A DNA stretch of 64,000 nucleotides, taken from the NCBI RefSeq assembly GCF_003324185.1, contig NZ_PXUP01000008.1, positions 1 to 64,000 of the forward strand, written 5' to 3'. This document shows, one piece after another, positions 50,694 through 60,363 of the stretch; within the stretch, counting starts at the first letter, position 1; each line of letters begins with the position of its first letter. This stretch comes from Faecalibacterium prausnitzii (GTDB lineage Bacteria; Bacillota; Clostridia; Oscillospirales; Ruminococcaceae). The notes beneath the pieces are model-generated. The model saw only the letters and a list, made by a program, of their open reading frames with translations, was not told the origin of the DNA and ran no database searches. A program made the position numbers and the translations under genes.

Positions 50694-52082
50694 ATGACCC
50701 AGCAGGACCGCACTGCGGTGCAGTATCACAAAATGACCGAGACCCCTATCCCCCGGCTGATCCTCAGTCTGGCCGCGCCCACCATTTTAAGTATGCTGAT
50801 CACCAGCATCTACAATCTGGCCGATACCTTTTTTGTGGGGCGCATCTCCACCAGTGCTTCCGGCGCGGTGGGCGTCGTTTCCAGCCTGATGGCTATCATA
50901 CAGGCGCTGGGCTTTATGCTGGGGCACGGCTCCGGCACCATCATCAGCCGCCGCTTGGGCAGTCAGGATACCCACGCCGCCACCCGCTTTGCTTCCACCA
51001 GCTTTTTTACGGCGCTGGCCTTTGGCGTAGTGCTGGCGGTGGTCGGCCTTGCCACCCTGCCGGACTTTATGATGCTGCTGGGCAGCACCGAAACCATTCT
51101 GCCCCATGCCTGTGCCTACGCCCGGCCCATCCTGCTTGCCGCACCGCTGATGATCTCCAGTCTGGTGATGAACAACATCCTGCGGTATGAGGGCAAGGCG
51201 AACCTTGCCATGGTCGGGCTGGTCACCGGCGGACTGCTGAACATTGCACTGGACCCGCTGTTCATGTTCGCTTTAGGGTTGGGCACTGCCGGTGCCGGGA
51301 TCGCCACTGCCCTCAGCCAGACCATCAGCTTTGGCATTCTGCTGTATATGTTCCTGCGGGGCAAAACGGTCAGCCAGTTCCGGCTTTCTGCCGTCACCCG
51401 GGAGCCGCGCGAGTTTTTGCAGATCCTTGCAGGCGGCGCGCCCAGCTTTGGCCGTCAGGGGCTGAACAGCATCGGCGGGATGCTGCTGAACATTGCCGCC
51501 CGCAGCTACGGCGATGCCGCCGTGGCGGGCATGAGCATCGTGTCCCGCATTTTTATGTTCATCCTCTCAGTGGCCATCGGCGTGGGACAGGGCTTGCAGC
51601 CGGTGGCGTCCTTCAACTACGGCGCCCGCAAATACCACCGGGTACGGCAGGCCGCCGTCTTTACCCTGAAAGCCGCCTTTGCGCTGCTGGTGGTGCTGAT
51701 CGCGGTGTGCTGGTGGAACGATGAAAACCTGATCCGCCTGTTCCGGGACGACCCAGAGGTCACTGCCGTGGCGCTGCCCGCCTTCCGCTACCAGTGCTTT
51801 GCCATCCTTCTGCAGCCGGTGATCGTGGTGACCAACATGACCTTCCAGAGCGTGGGCAAGGCCGGGCGCGCCACCTTTCTGGCCTGCTGCCGGCAGGGCG
51901 TGTGCTTTATCCCGCTGATTCTTGTACTTCCCCGGGTGCTGGGACTTGTGGGTGTGGAGCTTTGCCAGCCCATTGCAGACGCGCTCACCTGCTTCATTTC
52001 TCTACCCTTTTTGCTGGCCTTTCTGCGGCAGCTGGAGCAGATGGACAAGGCAGAAGCGTCCCATGCCCCGGCGCAGCTGTAA
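50694..52082 (+). CDS. MATE-family multidrug/Na+ antiporter
   Basis: A 462-residue exporter with 12 predicted helices in two six-helix halves. Landmarks are IYNLADTFFVGRISTSASGA (residues 40-59), GHGSGTIISRRLG near 86 and GVGQGLQPVASFNYGARKY near 300. It pumps cationic drugs or metabolites out using Na+ or H+. The ATG at 50694 follows GAAGGAGG. Confidence 0.94.
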   Translation: MTQQDRTAVQYHKMTETPIPRLILSLAAPTILSMLITSIYNLADTFFVGRISTSASGAVGVVSSLMAIIQALGFMLGHGSGTIISRRLGSQDTHAATRFASTSFFTALAFGVVLAVVGLATLPDFMMLLGSTETILPHACAYARPILLAAPLMISSLVMNNILRYEGKANLAMVGLVTGGLLNIALDPLFMFALGLGTAGAGIATALSQTISFGILLYMFLRGKTVSQFRLSAVTREPREFLQILAGGAPSFGRQGLNSIGGMLLNIAARSYGDAAVAGMSIVSRIFMFILSVAIGVGQGLQPVASFNYGARKYHRVRQAAVFTLKAAFALLVVLIAVCWWNDENLIRLFRDDPEVTAVALPAFRYQCFAILLQPVIVVTNMTFQSVGKAGRATFLACCRQGVCFIPLILVLPRVLGLVGVELCQPIADALTCFISLPFLLAFLRQLEQMDKAEASHAPAQL

Positions 52083-52203
52083 TGTAATTGTAACCGTTTT
52101 TAGCCGCATTTTTCTGCAAGTTCTGCAATGAAAAATGCGGCTGTTTCGTATTCTGAGTGAACGGTAAAATTTTCCTCCCTGTTTTTGCAAAGGAGTGGTT
52201 TTT

Positions 52204-53832
52204 ATGAAGCGTGTTGTCTTGCGTATCGGCTGCGGGGCAGTCTGCACTGCCCTTGCCCTTACTTTAGGCTGTGGCTGCGCCCTGCTGCCGCCCGCCACCG
52301 GCGTGCCGGGCGCTGCAAGCTCTGCCGTTTCGGTACCTACGGACGACAACGGCAAACCCCTGTACGACCCTGCCGTGCTGAACGATGGCCGTCTGCGGGT
52401 GCTGTACTACTACGGCCGTTCCGGGAGCAGCACCACCATCCTGTGCGGCAGCACCCCGCTGCATCAGTCTGCCCGCAGCGAGAACGTCTCGCTGGTGGAG
52501 GACAGTGCTACCGGTGCAGCAGACTACTGGCTGCGCAGCTGGTCCGACCACACCGGCCGGGGCGGGCGCCGCACAGCCCTGTACGACAAGACCGGCACCG
52601 AAGTAATGACCTTTGAGGGCGAGCAGAACGCCACCCTGCAAAACGGCCTGCTGGTGCTGCAGGAGAGCCGCCTGATCGACGGCGGATACGTCCCGGAGTC
52701 CGGCTACGGCACCTGTCAGGTCATCGACCTTGCCACCAGCGCAGCTCTGCCGGTACCGGAGGGCGCATACAGCTGCACCCTATGCGGCGATAAGCTGGTG
52801 TTCAGCTGCTACGCCCGCCCGGAGGGGCTGGACGATTACGACTGGGATACCGACTACCGCCAGAACAGCTGGGTGGTGGTGCAGGAAAAGGACGGCACCC
52901 CTGTCTACCGCGCCGACGCCGCCTCGGCATACCGCCTTTTCTACGACAGCGACACCCTGAGCGACTGGGTGGTGCTGGATGTTACCACCGGGGAAGAAAC
53001 CACCGACCGGATTTTGTACAACGTCCTGACCGGCGAGCAGTGCACGGGCTTTTTGCAGGTCTATCCGGGCGGTCTTGCCAGCTTTTCCACCAGTGATGGC
53101 CGGTACGAGCTGCGGGACATGACCACCGAGGACCGCGGACTGATTGCCGCCTTTGACGAACAGCCCAGCCAGTATTTCCCGGGCTATGTGGTAACATGGC
53201 ACAGCGGCGAGGATCACGGCTACGAACTCTATGATCTGGAGACCGGCACCAAGACCCCGCTGTACGATGTGAACGCCACCGACAACACCGTAGCCGTCTA
53301 CGCGCTGGATGGCAGTCTGCGGGTGTACAGCACGGACAACGGAAAGCTGCTGACCGACACCACCGTAGAACCGGTGGAGCACCAGCAGCGGGTACGGATG
53401 AGCAACTGCGGCAGTGGCTATGTCTGGCTGAAATTGCAGGATAACGACCGCTACGAGACCACCGCCACCCGGCTGTACGGCCCGCAGGGGCTTGTCAGCG
53501 ACCTGACCGCCCTGCAGGGCAAGTACAGCTACATCAACTACCTGACCACCGACCCCGACGGCAGACCCATGTTCTACGGCAGCCGCGCCGCTGCGGGCAG
53601 CGCCTACGGCAACGTATACGATGTGCTGGACGCAGACGGCAAGGTGGTGCTGCAGGGGCTTTCCAGCTGCACCAGGTACTATTCCAACAGTCTAAACGCC
53701 CTGCCCGACCATGTGTTTGCCGCACAGCGGGGCTTCTATGTGGGCTGGATGGACACAAGCGGCAACTGGCTGTACTGCCAGAGCATTTTCTCGTCTGCCA
53801 CTGCGGACGATGAACCGAGTTACGGCTATTGA
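52204..53832 (+). CDS. Large lipoprotein, probably beta-propeller-like
   Basis: A 542-residue exported protein: signal peptide with lipobox LTLGCGCAL (Cys near residue 24), then repeated segments of the form 'x-YDKTG-x-E-VMTFEG', 'VYDVLDADGKVVLQGLSS', suggesting beta-propeller or similar repeats. No catalytic motif was seen. It is followed after 17 nt by the PstS-like gene and may be co-transcribed with it. Confidence 0.7.
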   Translation: MKRVVLRIGCGAVCTALALTLGCGCALLPPATGVPGAASSAVSVPTDDNGKPLYDPAVLNDGRLRVLYYYGRSGSSTTILCGSTPLHQSARSENVSLVEDSATGAADYWLRSWSDHTGRGGRRTALYDKTGTEVMTFEGEQNATLQNGLLVLQESRLIDGGYVPESGYGTCQVIDLATSAALPVPEGAYSCTLCGDKLVFSCYARPEGLDDYDWDTDYRQNSWVVVQEKDGTPVYRADAASAYRLFYDSDTLSDWVVLDVTTGEETTDRILYNVLTGEQCTGFLQVYPGGLASFSTSDGRYELRDMTTEDRGLIAAFDEQPSQYFPGYVVTWHSGEDHGYELYDLETGTKTPLYDVNATDNTVAVYALDGSLRVYSTDNGKLLTDTTVEPVEHQQRVRMSNCGSGYVWLKLQDNDRYETTATRLYGPQGLVSDLTALQGKYSYINYLTTDPDGRPMFYGSRAAAGSAYGNVYDVLDADGKVVLQGLSSCTRYYSNSLNALPDHVFAAQRGFYVGWMDTSGNWLYCQSIFSSATADDEPSYGY

Positions 53833-53849
53833 GTTAGGAGGGCTTTTTT

Positions 53850-54845
53850 ATGAAAAACGCTAAAATTTCCCGCCGCAGTTTTCTGCTGGGGCTGGCTGCC
53901 TGCTCCGCCGCCGGGGTGCTGACCGCCTGCAAGGGCACGGATGCGCCCTCCGGCAGCACGGCTTTCTCTGCCGCAGAGCCGCCCGCGTCCTCTGCAGCGT
54001 CCTCGGCTGTGCAGCAGCCGGAGCCGTTTCTGACCGTGGAGGAGTTTCCCCCGCTGGACGGCAGCACCGCCTGCATCCCCCTGATGGCGCAGATACTGGC
54101 CGATACCACCGGCATGGACTTGGAGGAAGCCCGCAGCAGCATCACCGTGAGCACCACCGCCTACGCATGGGAGAACTTTGGTCTGTACGACACCACCACC
54201 CGGATGCTGGTGGTGTACGAAGCGCCGGACTATGTAAAAGAAGAGCTGCAGGAAGCCAATGTGGAGCTGGAGCAGAAGCCCATCGGGGTGGACGCGCTGG
54301 TGTTCATCGTCAACGAGGATAACCCCGTGCAGGCGCTTACCCAGCAGCAGCTGCGGGATATCTATGCCGGAAAGATCACCAACTGGAAGGATGTAGGCGG
54401 CAAGGATCAGGCCATCGTTGCCTTTCAGCGCGGCGAGGACTCCGGCAGCCAGACCCTGTTCAAAAAACTGCTCATTCAGGGTGGCGAGCTGATGACCCCG
54501 CCCTCTGAGCTGGCACCCGCCGAAATGGGCGAGCTGGTGGACAGCATTGCCGATTACAACAACAGCGCCAACGCCATCGGTTTCTCCGTGTATTACTACA
54601 TCGACCAGATGTACTCTAAGCCCGGGCTGCGGCTGCTGGCGGTGGACGGTGTGATCCCCAGCAACGACACTCTTGCCGACGGCAGCTACCCCCTGTGCAA
54701 CGATTTCTACGCCGTCATCCACCCAGATGCCGCCGCCGACAGCCCGGAGCGCCGTCTGTACGACTGGCTGGACACCGCCGACGGCATCGCCTGCATCCAG
54801 AAGGCCGGGTACGTTCCGGCACAGTCTGCCGCCAAGGAGAATTGA
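53850..54845 (+). CDS. PstS-like phosphate-binding lipoprotein
   Basis: A 331-residue periplasmic-binding-type protein. The N-terminus has SRRSFLLGLAACSA, then lipobox LTACKG (Cys near residue 27). The PBP-like domain includes EEFPPLDGSTACIPLMAQIL and YAGKITNWKDVGGKDQAIVA with GEDSGSQTLFKKLL, as in PstS. No pstCAB or phoU follows; instead a PsiE-like gene does. Confidence 0.85.
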   Translation: MKNAKISRRSFLLGLAACSAAGVLTACKGTDAPSGSTAFSAAEPPASSAASSAVQQPEPFLTVEEFPPLDGSTACIPLMAQILADTTGMDLEEARSSITVSTTAYAWENFGLYDTTTRMLVVYEAPDYVKEELQEANVELEQKPIGVDALVFIVNEDNPVQALTQQQLRDIYAGKITNWKDVGGKDQAIVAFQRGEDSGSQTLFKKLLIQGGELMTPPSELAPAEMGELVDSIADYNNSANAIGFSVYYYIDQMYSKPGLRLLAVDGVIPSNDTLADGSYPLCNDFYAVIHPDAAADSPERRLYDWLDTADGIACIQKAGYVPAQSAAKEN

Positions 54846-54942
54846 TTTTTCCATGAATTGACAGCCTGCCCGCATTCTGCTACAATCTAACCAGAAGTTT
54901 GTCGAATCCTGTTTAGCAGAATGCCGAAAGGAAGGTCTTACT

Positions 54943-55473
54943 ATGGAGCATCCCTCTCACCCGGTAGAAAGCCACTGGCGTACCTCCCTGCGCAACCGCA
55001 TTATTCAGGCTTCCAGTCTGCTGGAAGTGCTGTTATCCGGGCTGGTGCTGATCGGTCTGCTGCTCAGCGTTGTGCCTCTGATCCGCTGGATGCCCGGCCT
55101 GCTGTTCGATGGCAACGAGGCAGAGATCCGCACCTTTCTGGAGCGCAGCTTGGACATTGTGATCGGCATCGAGTTCATCAAGATGCTGGCCAAGCACAGC
55201 CCCGGCAGCAGCCTTGAGGTGCTGCTTTACGCCATTGCCCGCCATCTGGTGGTGGGACACGATTCCGCCGTGGAGAATCTGCTCAGCGTGGGCGCAATCG
55301 CGCTGATCTTCATTGTGCGCAAGTTCTTCTTTGTCCCGGCCTTTGGTGCGCACCTGCCGGACGGTCATCCTGCGCCGGATCTTACCCCCGCCCAGAGCGG
55401 TATCCCCGCCGACTGGTTCCGTCGGCGGCATTCCGAAGCAAAGCCTGAGGAAGAGACCGAGACAAAGGAATAA
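54943..55473 (+). CDS. PsiE-like phosphate-starvation-inducible membrane protein
   Basis: A 176-residue membrane protein with four helices and the segment LDIVIGIEFIKMLAKHSPGS followed by LLYAIARHLVVGHDS, typical of the PsiE family. PsiE of E. coli is induced by phosphate starvation. It follows the PstS-like gene by 97 nt, which supports a link to phosphate supply. The C-terminus is a charged tail. Confidence 0.75.
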   Translation: MEHPSHPVESHWRTSLRNRIIQASSLLEVLLSGLVLIGLLLSVVPLIRWMPGLLFDGNEAEIRTFLERSLDIVIGIEFIKMLAKHSPGSSLEVLLYAIARHLVVGHDSAVENLLSVGAIALIFIVRKFFFVPAFGAHLPDGHPAPDLTPAQSGIPADWFRRRHSEAKPEEETETKE

Positions 55474-55483
55474 GCATATACAA

Positions 55484-55528
55484 AAACCACCCCGCAGCGG
55501 CCGGTGAACGGCTGCTGCGGGGTGGTTT
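55484..55528. terminator. Bidirectional terminator
   Basis: Perfect 15-bp arms 55484-55498 and 55514-55528 between two convergent genes. Confidence 0.92.
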
Positions 55529-55539
55529 ACTATTTTCTG

Positions 55540-56202
55540 TTACTTTTTGCCGTGACGGCCAAAGCGGTACTCCTTGCCCTCGCGGATGCGCTGGATATTG
55601 GAGCGGTGCATGTAAATGACCATTGCGGCCATAATCACCGAGCCGATGGTGCACACGGCAAGGTCGGCGGCAGAATAGCCCCGGAACACGCCGTACAGGA
55701 TGGTGAGCACCGGGTAGAGTGCTGCCATGGTCACGCTGCCCAGTGACACCATGCCGGTGGGCAGCAGGCAGGCCAGAAAGATGACCGCCAGAAAGGGGAT
55801 CAGAACCGGCTGGATGGCCAGAATGGTGCCGCCCGCCACCAGCACGCCCTTGCCGCCCTTGAAGCCGAAATACAGGGGCTTCAAATGGCCGATAATGGCA
55901 AAGATGGCGGCAAGGTACACCGCAAGATAGGGCGAGAGCGTGGTGCTCTCCGGCATCAGAGTGAACAGCCAGCGGCCGATGCACACCGCCAGCACACCCT
56001 TGAGCACATCACCAAAAGCGGTAAGTGCCGCTGCCTTTTTACCGAAGGTGCGCAGCATATTGGTCATGCCTGCAGCGCCGCTGCCGTACTTGCGTACGTC
56101 ATCGTGGTACAAAAACTTGCTGACGAGGATACCGGTGTCGATGCTGCCCAGCAGATACGCCTGTACAGCGGACACCGCAGCGATGAGAACAGATTTCATC
56201 AT
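55540..56202 (-). CDS. plsY: Glycerol-3-phosphate acyltransferase PlsY
   Basis: A 220-residue membrane enzyme that transfers acyl from acyl-phosphate to glycerol-3-phosphate, the first step of phospholipid synthesis. Motifs: LLGSIDTGILVSKF, VRKYGSGAAGMTNMLRTFG (family motif 1 near residue 45), and FGFKGGKGVLVAGG (motif 2 near 110). The GGAGG site precedes two ATG codons. Confidence 0.94.
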   Translation of the reverse strand: MMKSVLIAAVSAVQAYLLGSIDTGILVSKFLYHDDVRKYGSGAAGMTNMLRTFGKKAAALTAFGDVLKGVLAVCIGRWLFTLMPESTTLSPYLAVYLAAIFAIIGHLKPLYFGFKGGKGVLVAGGTILAIQPVLIPFLAVIFLACLLPTGMVSLGSVTMAALYPVLTILYGVFRGYSAADLAVCTIGSVIMAAMVIYMHRSNIQRIREGKEYRFGRHGKK

Positions 56203-56220
56203 CTGAGCCTCCCTGACGTG

Positions 56221-57564
56221 TTATACGTCCTTGGCACCCACCTCGCCGGAGCCGCGCTCCCGCACGACCAGACGGATGGGCGTATGCTCCAGACCAAAGT
56301 TTTCGCGAATCTGGTTGATGAGATACCGCTGATAGCTGAAGTGGAACAGGTGCTTTGCGTTCACGAAGGCCACGAACGTGGGGGGACGGGTAGAGGCCTG
56401 CGTCAGGTAGTAGATCTTCAGGCGGCGGCCCTTGTCGCTGGGGGGCTGCATCCGGGCGGTAGCGCGGGCCAGCATCTCGTTCAGCACGCCGGTGGGCACG
56501 CGGGCACCGTTCTCGGCGTCCACATCCCGGATCAGCTGCATCAGTTTGTTCACGTTGTAGCCGGTCTGGGCAGAGATGAAGATAATGGGTGCATAGCCCA
56601 TAAAGCTGAAGCACTCGGCATAGCCCCGGCGCTGCAGCTCCATGGTGTTGGTCTCCTTGCCTTCCACGGCATCCCACTTGTTTACCACGATGATGCAGGC
56701 CTTGCCCTGCTCGTGGGCGTAGCCTGCCACCTTGCTGTCCTGCTCGGTAAAGCCGACGGTGGCATCCACAAGGATCAGCGCCACGCGGCTGCGCTCCACA
56801 GCAGCCAGTGCACGCACCACCATGTAGCGCTCCAAGCCATCGCTGATGTTGCTGCGCTTGCGCAGACCGGCGGTATCGGTAAAGATGAACTTGCCGTAGG
56901 CGTTGTCCACCGGGGTGTCGATGGCATCACGGGTGGTGCCGGCCTCGTTGGCCACGATCATACGATTCTCGCCCAGAATGCGGTTGGTCAGGCTGGACTT
57001 GCCCACGTTGGGGCGGCCGATGATGGCAACGGGGATACGGTCCTCTTCCACCACGGTCTCGCTGAAGTCCAGATGGGCGCACACTGCATCCAGCAGATCG
57101 CCCGTACCGTGACCATGCACGGAAGAAATGGGCATCACCTCGTCAAAGCCGAGGTTGTAGAACTCGTACAGTTCCATGGGAGCCTCGCCCACCTTGTCGC
57201 ACTTGTTCACGGCCAGAATGATGGGCTTGTGGCTGCGGCGCAGCATGTGCGCCACATCCTCGTCGGCTGCGGTCAGGCCGTTGCGCACGTCCGTGACCAT
57301 GATGATGCAATCGGCGGTGTCAATGGCGATCTGCGCCTGCTCGCGCATGTGGGCCAGAATGCCCTCGGTGGCCTTGGGCTCGATGCCGCCGGTATCCACC
57401 AGCAAAAACTCGTGGCCGTTCCACTCGCAGTTGGCAAAAATGCGGTCGCGGGTAATGCCCGGGGTATCCTCCACAATGGCAAGGCGCTGGCCGCACAGCT
57501 TATTGAACAGGGTGGATTTGCCCACGTTGGGGCGGCCCACCACTGCTACGATCGGTTTGCTCAT
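56221..57564 (-). CDS. der: Ribosome-assembly GTPase Der (EngA)
   Basis: A 447-residue GTPase with two G domains and a C-terminal KH-like domain. First domain: GRPNVGKSTLF (residue 10), DTGG and NKCD; second: GRPNVGKSSLTN near 187, DTAG, NKWD. It aids 50S subunit maturation. The ATG at 57564 follows GGAGGAGAC. It ends 19 nt before plsY, a linkage common in Firmicutes. Confidence 0.97.
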   Translation of the reverse strand: MSKPIVAVVGRPNVGKSTLFNKLCGQRLAIVEDTPGITRDRIFANCEWNGHEFLLVDTGGIEPKATEGILAHMREQAQIAIDTADCIIMVTDVRNGLTAADEDVAHMLRRSHKPIILAVNKCDKVGEAPMELYEFYNLGFDEVMPISSVHGHGTGDLLDAVCAHLDFSETVVEEDRIPVAIIGRPNVGKSSLTNRILGENRMIVANEAGTTRDAIDTPVDNAYGKFIFTDTAGLRKRSNISDGLERYMVVRALAAVERSRVALILVDATVGFTEQDSKVAGYAHEQGKACIIVVNKWDAVEGKETNTMELQRRGYAECFSFMGYAPIIFISAQTGYNVNKLMQLIRDVDAENGARVPTGVLNEMLARATARMQPPSDKGRRLKIYYLTQASTRPPTFVAFVNAKHLFHFSYQRYLINQIRENFGLEHTPIRLVVRERGSGEVGAKDV

Positions 57565-57614
57565 GGGGTCTCCTCCTTTCTTAAAAGGGGTAAAATACAA
57601 TAAAAATGGCGTTA

Positions 57615-58952
57615 TCAGCTGCCACTCTTCCTTCTGCGGGCAATGTGCAGGCCGCTGCGCAGCAAGGCGCGGGCTTCGTCCCCGCCTGCCGTGGGCAGCA
57701 CCTCCACTTTTACGCCCAGCTGCTGCCCCAGCTGCTCCACCGTGATATCGTCAAGGAAGGTGTCCTTTTCCTCCCGCAGCATCACAGCCGGGATGCCCAG
57801 TGTTTTTGTAGCAAGCTTGCCAGCGCACTGGGCGATGATGTCGGTGGCGGTGATGAGGCCGGTCACACCAACATTGCCGCCGAAAAAGCGGTTCTGGATG
57901 GTGTGGACGTGCACGGTGATCATGGGGTACTGGCGGTGCAGCTCCTCCATCATGCGGGTGATGAGGGGCGCTGCCATGGTGCCGGTGACCACGTCCAGCT
58001 CCTTGGTGCCGTAGATCCGGTGGGGCTTGTCCAGTTCCGCCAGAAATTCTTCCTCGAACAGGCGCATCATGCCCACGCCGTTTTCCAGCTGATCGTAGTC
58101 CTCGTAGAACGCCGCCGCAGGGATGGGGCGGCCTGCCTTAAGGTACCATTCATCGCTGGGGTAGATGATGCGCTTGCCGTGGCGGCGCTTGCATTCATCA
58201 CCGAATTCTTCCATAATGTCGATGACCTCAGCGCTGGTCTTTGCATCGTAGGGCACCTGCGGGTACAGATTTTTGCGGTAATCCGTAATACCGCAGGGCA
58301 CGGCTGCAATGCTTTGCACCATGGGGGTCAGCTCCAGCAGGTCGGCAAGGGTGCGGCGCAGCTCGTCGCCGTCGTTCACGCCGCGGCAAAGCACCAGCTG
58401 ACAGTTGACGGCAATGCCGCCCTCCACCAGCCGGGGCAGGTACTTGAGCACCTCGCCGCCGCGCTTATTGGCCAGCATCCGCACCCGCAGCTGGGGGTTG
58501 GTGGTGTGCACCGAGATATTGATAGGCGAGATGTGCATCTTGATGATGCGGTCGATCTCGTGATCCTGCATATTGGTCATGGTGATGTAGTTGCCGAACA
58601 AAAAGCTCAGCCGTTCGTCATCATCCTTGAAATACAGGCTCTCGCGCATACCCGGGGGCAGCTGGTCGATGAAACAGAACATGCAGTGGTTGGAGCAGGA
58701 ATGCTTTGCATCGCCCAGATAGGTCTTGAACCCGCAGCCAAAGGGGCCGCGCTGCGGCCGCTGCACCTCCCACTCCCGGATGCCGTCCGCTACCCGGGCC
58801 TTCAGGTGGAAGCTGCTGCTGTCGGTATAAAAATCGTAGTCCAGCGTGTCGTTCAGCTCGTTGTCGTCCACGCTCAGCAGCTCGTCACCGGGGGCAAGGC
58901 CAAGAGCCTCGGCCTCGCTGCCGGCATCCACCTGCTCGATCCGTATCGCCAT
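57615..58952 (-). CDS. DUF512 radical SAM protein with N-terminal PDZ domain
   Basis: A 445-residue protein. A PDZ-like domain (residues 5-40, GSEAEALGLAPGDELLSVDD) is followed by the radical SAM cluster CSNHCMFCFIDQLPPGMR near residue 88, and the DUF512 domain. It is widespread and conserved in clostridia next to der, but its substrate is unknown. The ATG at 58952 is preferred since GGAGG is 9 nt upstream. Confidence 0.9.
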   Translation of the reverse strand: MAIRIEQVDAGSEAEALGLAPGDELLSVDDNELNDTLDYDFYTDSSSFHLKARVADGIREWEVQRPQRGPFGCGFKTYLGDAKHSCSNHCMFCFIDQLPPGMRESLYFKDDDERLSFLFGNYITMTNMQDHEIDRIIKMHISPINISVHTTNPQLRVRMLANKRGGEVLKYLPRLVEGGIAVNCQLVLCRGVNDGDELRRTLADLLELTPMVQSIAAVPCGITDYRKNLYPQVPYDAKTSAEVIDIMEEFGDECKRRHGKRIIYPSDEWYLKAGRPIPAAAFYEDYDQLENGVGMMRLFEEEFLAELDKPHRIYGTKELDVVTGTMAAPLITRMMEELHRQYPMITVHVHTIQNRFFGGNVGVTGLITATDIIAQCAGKLATKTLGIPAVMLREEKDTFLDDITVEQLGQQLGVKVEVLPTAGGDEARALLRSGLHIARRRKSGS

Positions 58953-58978
58953 CTGCATCCACCTCCTTTAAAGCACAA

Positions 58979-59008
58979 GAAGGGGAAGGCTTTGCGCCCT
59001 CCCCTTCT
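58979..59008 (-). terminator. Probable terminator after rpmF
   Basis: Arms 58979-58990 and 58997-59008 (one mismatch) lie 36 nt after the rpmF stop on the minus strand. Confidence 0.6.
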
Positions 59009-59044
59009 GTACATAACACCATTATGCCACCAATTACGCGCAAA

Positions 59045-59224
59045 TTAGGCCTTCTTGATGACTTCCTCGCCCTTGTAGTAACCGCAGTTGCCACATGCCT
59101 GGTGGGGGAGCTTCAGAGAGCCGCAGTTGCTGCACTTCACCAGTGCGGGGGCCTCCAGCTTCCAAACATTGCTGCGACGCTTGTCGCGGCGGGCCTTGGA
59201 AAGATGTCTCTTAGGTACTGCCAT
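59045..59224 (-). CDS. rpmF: Ribosomal protein L32
   Basis: A 59-residue zinc-type bL32: MAVPKRHLSKARRDKRRSN at the start, then CSNCG...CGNCG as zinc ligands. The ATG follows AAGGAGG. It ends 20 nt beyond the yceD gene, the usual yceD-rpmF order. The zinc-dependent form was kept. Confidence 0.97.
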   Translation of the reverse strand: MAVPKRHLSKARRDKRRSNVWKLEAPALVKCSNCGSLKLPHQACGNCGYYKGEEVIKKA

Positions 59225-59247
59225 ATTTTTGCACCTCCTTGATGGGT

Positions 59248-59751
59248 TTATCTGTTCAGCAGTGATTTAAGGATCGCGAGCCTAGTGTCTACGGGGGCAT
59301 CGGTCTGCTCTGCCGGTGGGCAGGTGCATTCCGCCTTTTTCTTACCGCACTGCGGGCAAAGCCCGGCGCAGTCGGGGCTGCAAAGCAGCACCGTGGGAAT
59401 CTGGAACATAAACTCCTGATTGAGCCATTCGTCCACGTCCAAGTGTCCTTTTTCGTCCAGCGGAAGATCGAAATCCGGGTCATCCAGATCCCGCTCCTTG
59501 ACGATCCACTCCGTATCGACTGTCTCTTCCCGGGTGACCGGGTCCAGACAGCGGGCGCACTCTCCGTGCACCGATGCCTTTGCCCGCAACGTTATCTGAA
59601 CCTCGTCGCCATCGGTCTGCGCGTCAAAGACGGCTGTGACCGGCTGCGGGATCCTTGCACCGGCATAATCGTACGCAGATAAATCACACTGAAACTCTGC
59701 ATGGTACGGCTTTGCGCCGGCTGTGATAAACTTTCTCAGGTCAAATTGCAT
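59248..59751 (-). CDS. YceD-family (DUF177) protein
   Basis: A 167-residue protein with the family core CARCLDPVTREETVDTEW (Cys pair near residue 65) and a C-terminal CPQCGKKKAECTC zinc cluster. YceD proteins are linked to 23S rRNA stability. The ATG at 59751 fits the family start. It is in an operon with rpmF. Confidence 0.9.
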   Translation of the reverse strand: MQFDLRKFITAGAKPYHAEFQCDLSAYDYAGARIPQPVTAVFDAQTDGDEVQITLRAKASVHGECARCLDPVTREETVDTEWIVKERDLDDPDFDLPLDEKGHLDVDEWLNQEFMFQIPTVLLCSPDCAGLCPQCGKKKAECTCPPAEQTDAPVDTRLAILKSLLNR

Positions 59752-59814
59752 AGTACACCTCTGAAAAGGCTGCTTTGTTAGTATAGCGCCAAAGCAACCC
59801 TTTGTCAACACCAA

Positions 59815-59864
59815 AACAGGCAGAAAACCGAAAAAATTTATTTTTCTCCGGTCTTCTGCCTGTT
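59815..59864 (-). terminator. Terminator after the P-loop protein gene
   Basis: Ten-bp arms 59815-59824/59855-59864, 33 nt after the stop on the minus strand. Confidence 0.6.
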
Positions 59865-59896
59865 GGAAAAGCCTTTAGCCCTGTTCTTTTATCAGA

Positions 59897-60301
59897 TCAC
59901 AGGTACTTCTTCACATCGTGGGGCAGTGCGGCCTCGTCTGCGCTGACGGTCACGGTGACCTTCACGCTGTCGCCGGCAATGGCTGCCATCTCGTCCAGCA
60001 CAACGCCCAGACGGTTGATATCGTGGTCCAGCACCTTCAGGATGCCGTCAATGTACAGGTCGGTGATGTCGTAGTTGCTTGCCATCAGGCCGGCCACAAA
60101 GCCGTACAGCATTTCGCCGCCGGAGATCTTGTACTCGTCCAGATCGATCAGACGTGCTGCAGGAGCGATGTCGTAGGTGAGCTTCATGCCCTTTTCCACA
60201 ACAACAACATTGCCTTTGGAGGTCTTGACCGCGTCGTTGATCTGGTCGATCATAGCCTTGGTCTTGCCGGAGCCCTTGGTACCAACAATCAGTTTAATCA
60301 T
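59897..60301 (-). CDS. Small P-loop ATP-binding protein
   Basis: A 134-residue protein with a Walker A motif VGTKGSGKTKAM (residues 6-17), then VVVEKGMKLTYDI and LDHDINRLGVVLDEM. It is too short for a PilT-type ATPase. Function unknown but conserved-looking. It is monocistronic with its own terminator. Confidence 0.75.
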   Translation of the reverse strand: MIKLIVGTKGSGKTKAMIDQINDAVKTSKGNVVVVEKGMKLTYDIAPAARLIDLDEYKISGGEMLYGFVAGLMASNYDITDLYIDGILKVLDHDINRLGVVLDEMAAIAGDSVKVTVTVSADEAALPHDVKKYL

Positions 60302-60363
60302 AGTTCAGTCCTCCTGTATTTTCCACGCCTTGCGGCGGGAGATCATTTTTAACGTTCGGCAGC

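Noticed and set aside
55885-57603. Plus-strand open frame of about 570 codons
   Set aside because: Antisense to plsY and der.
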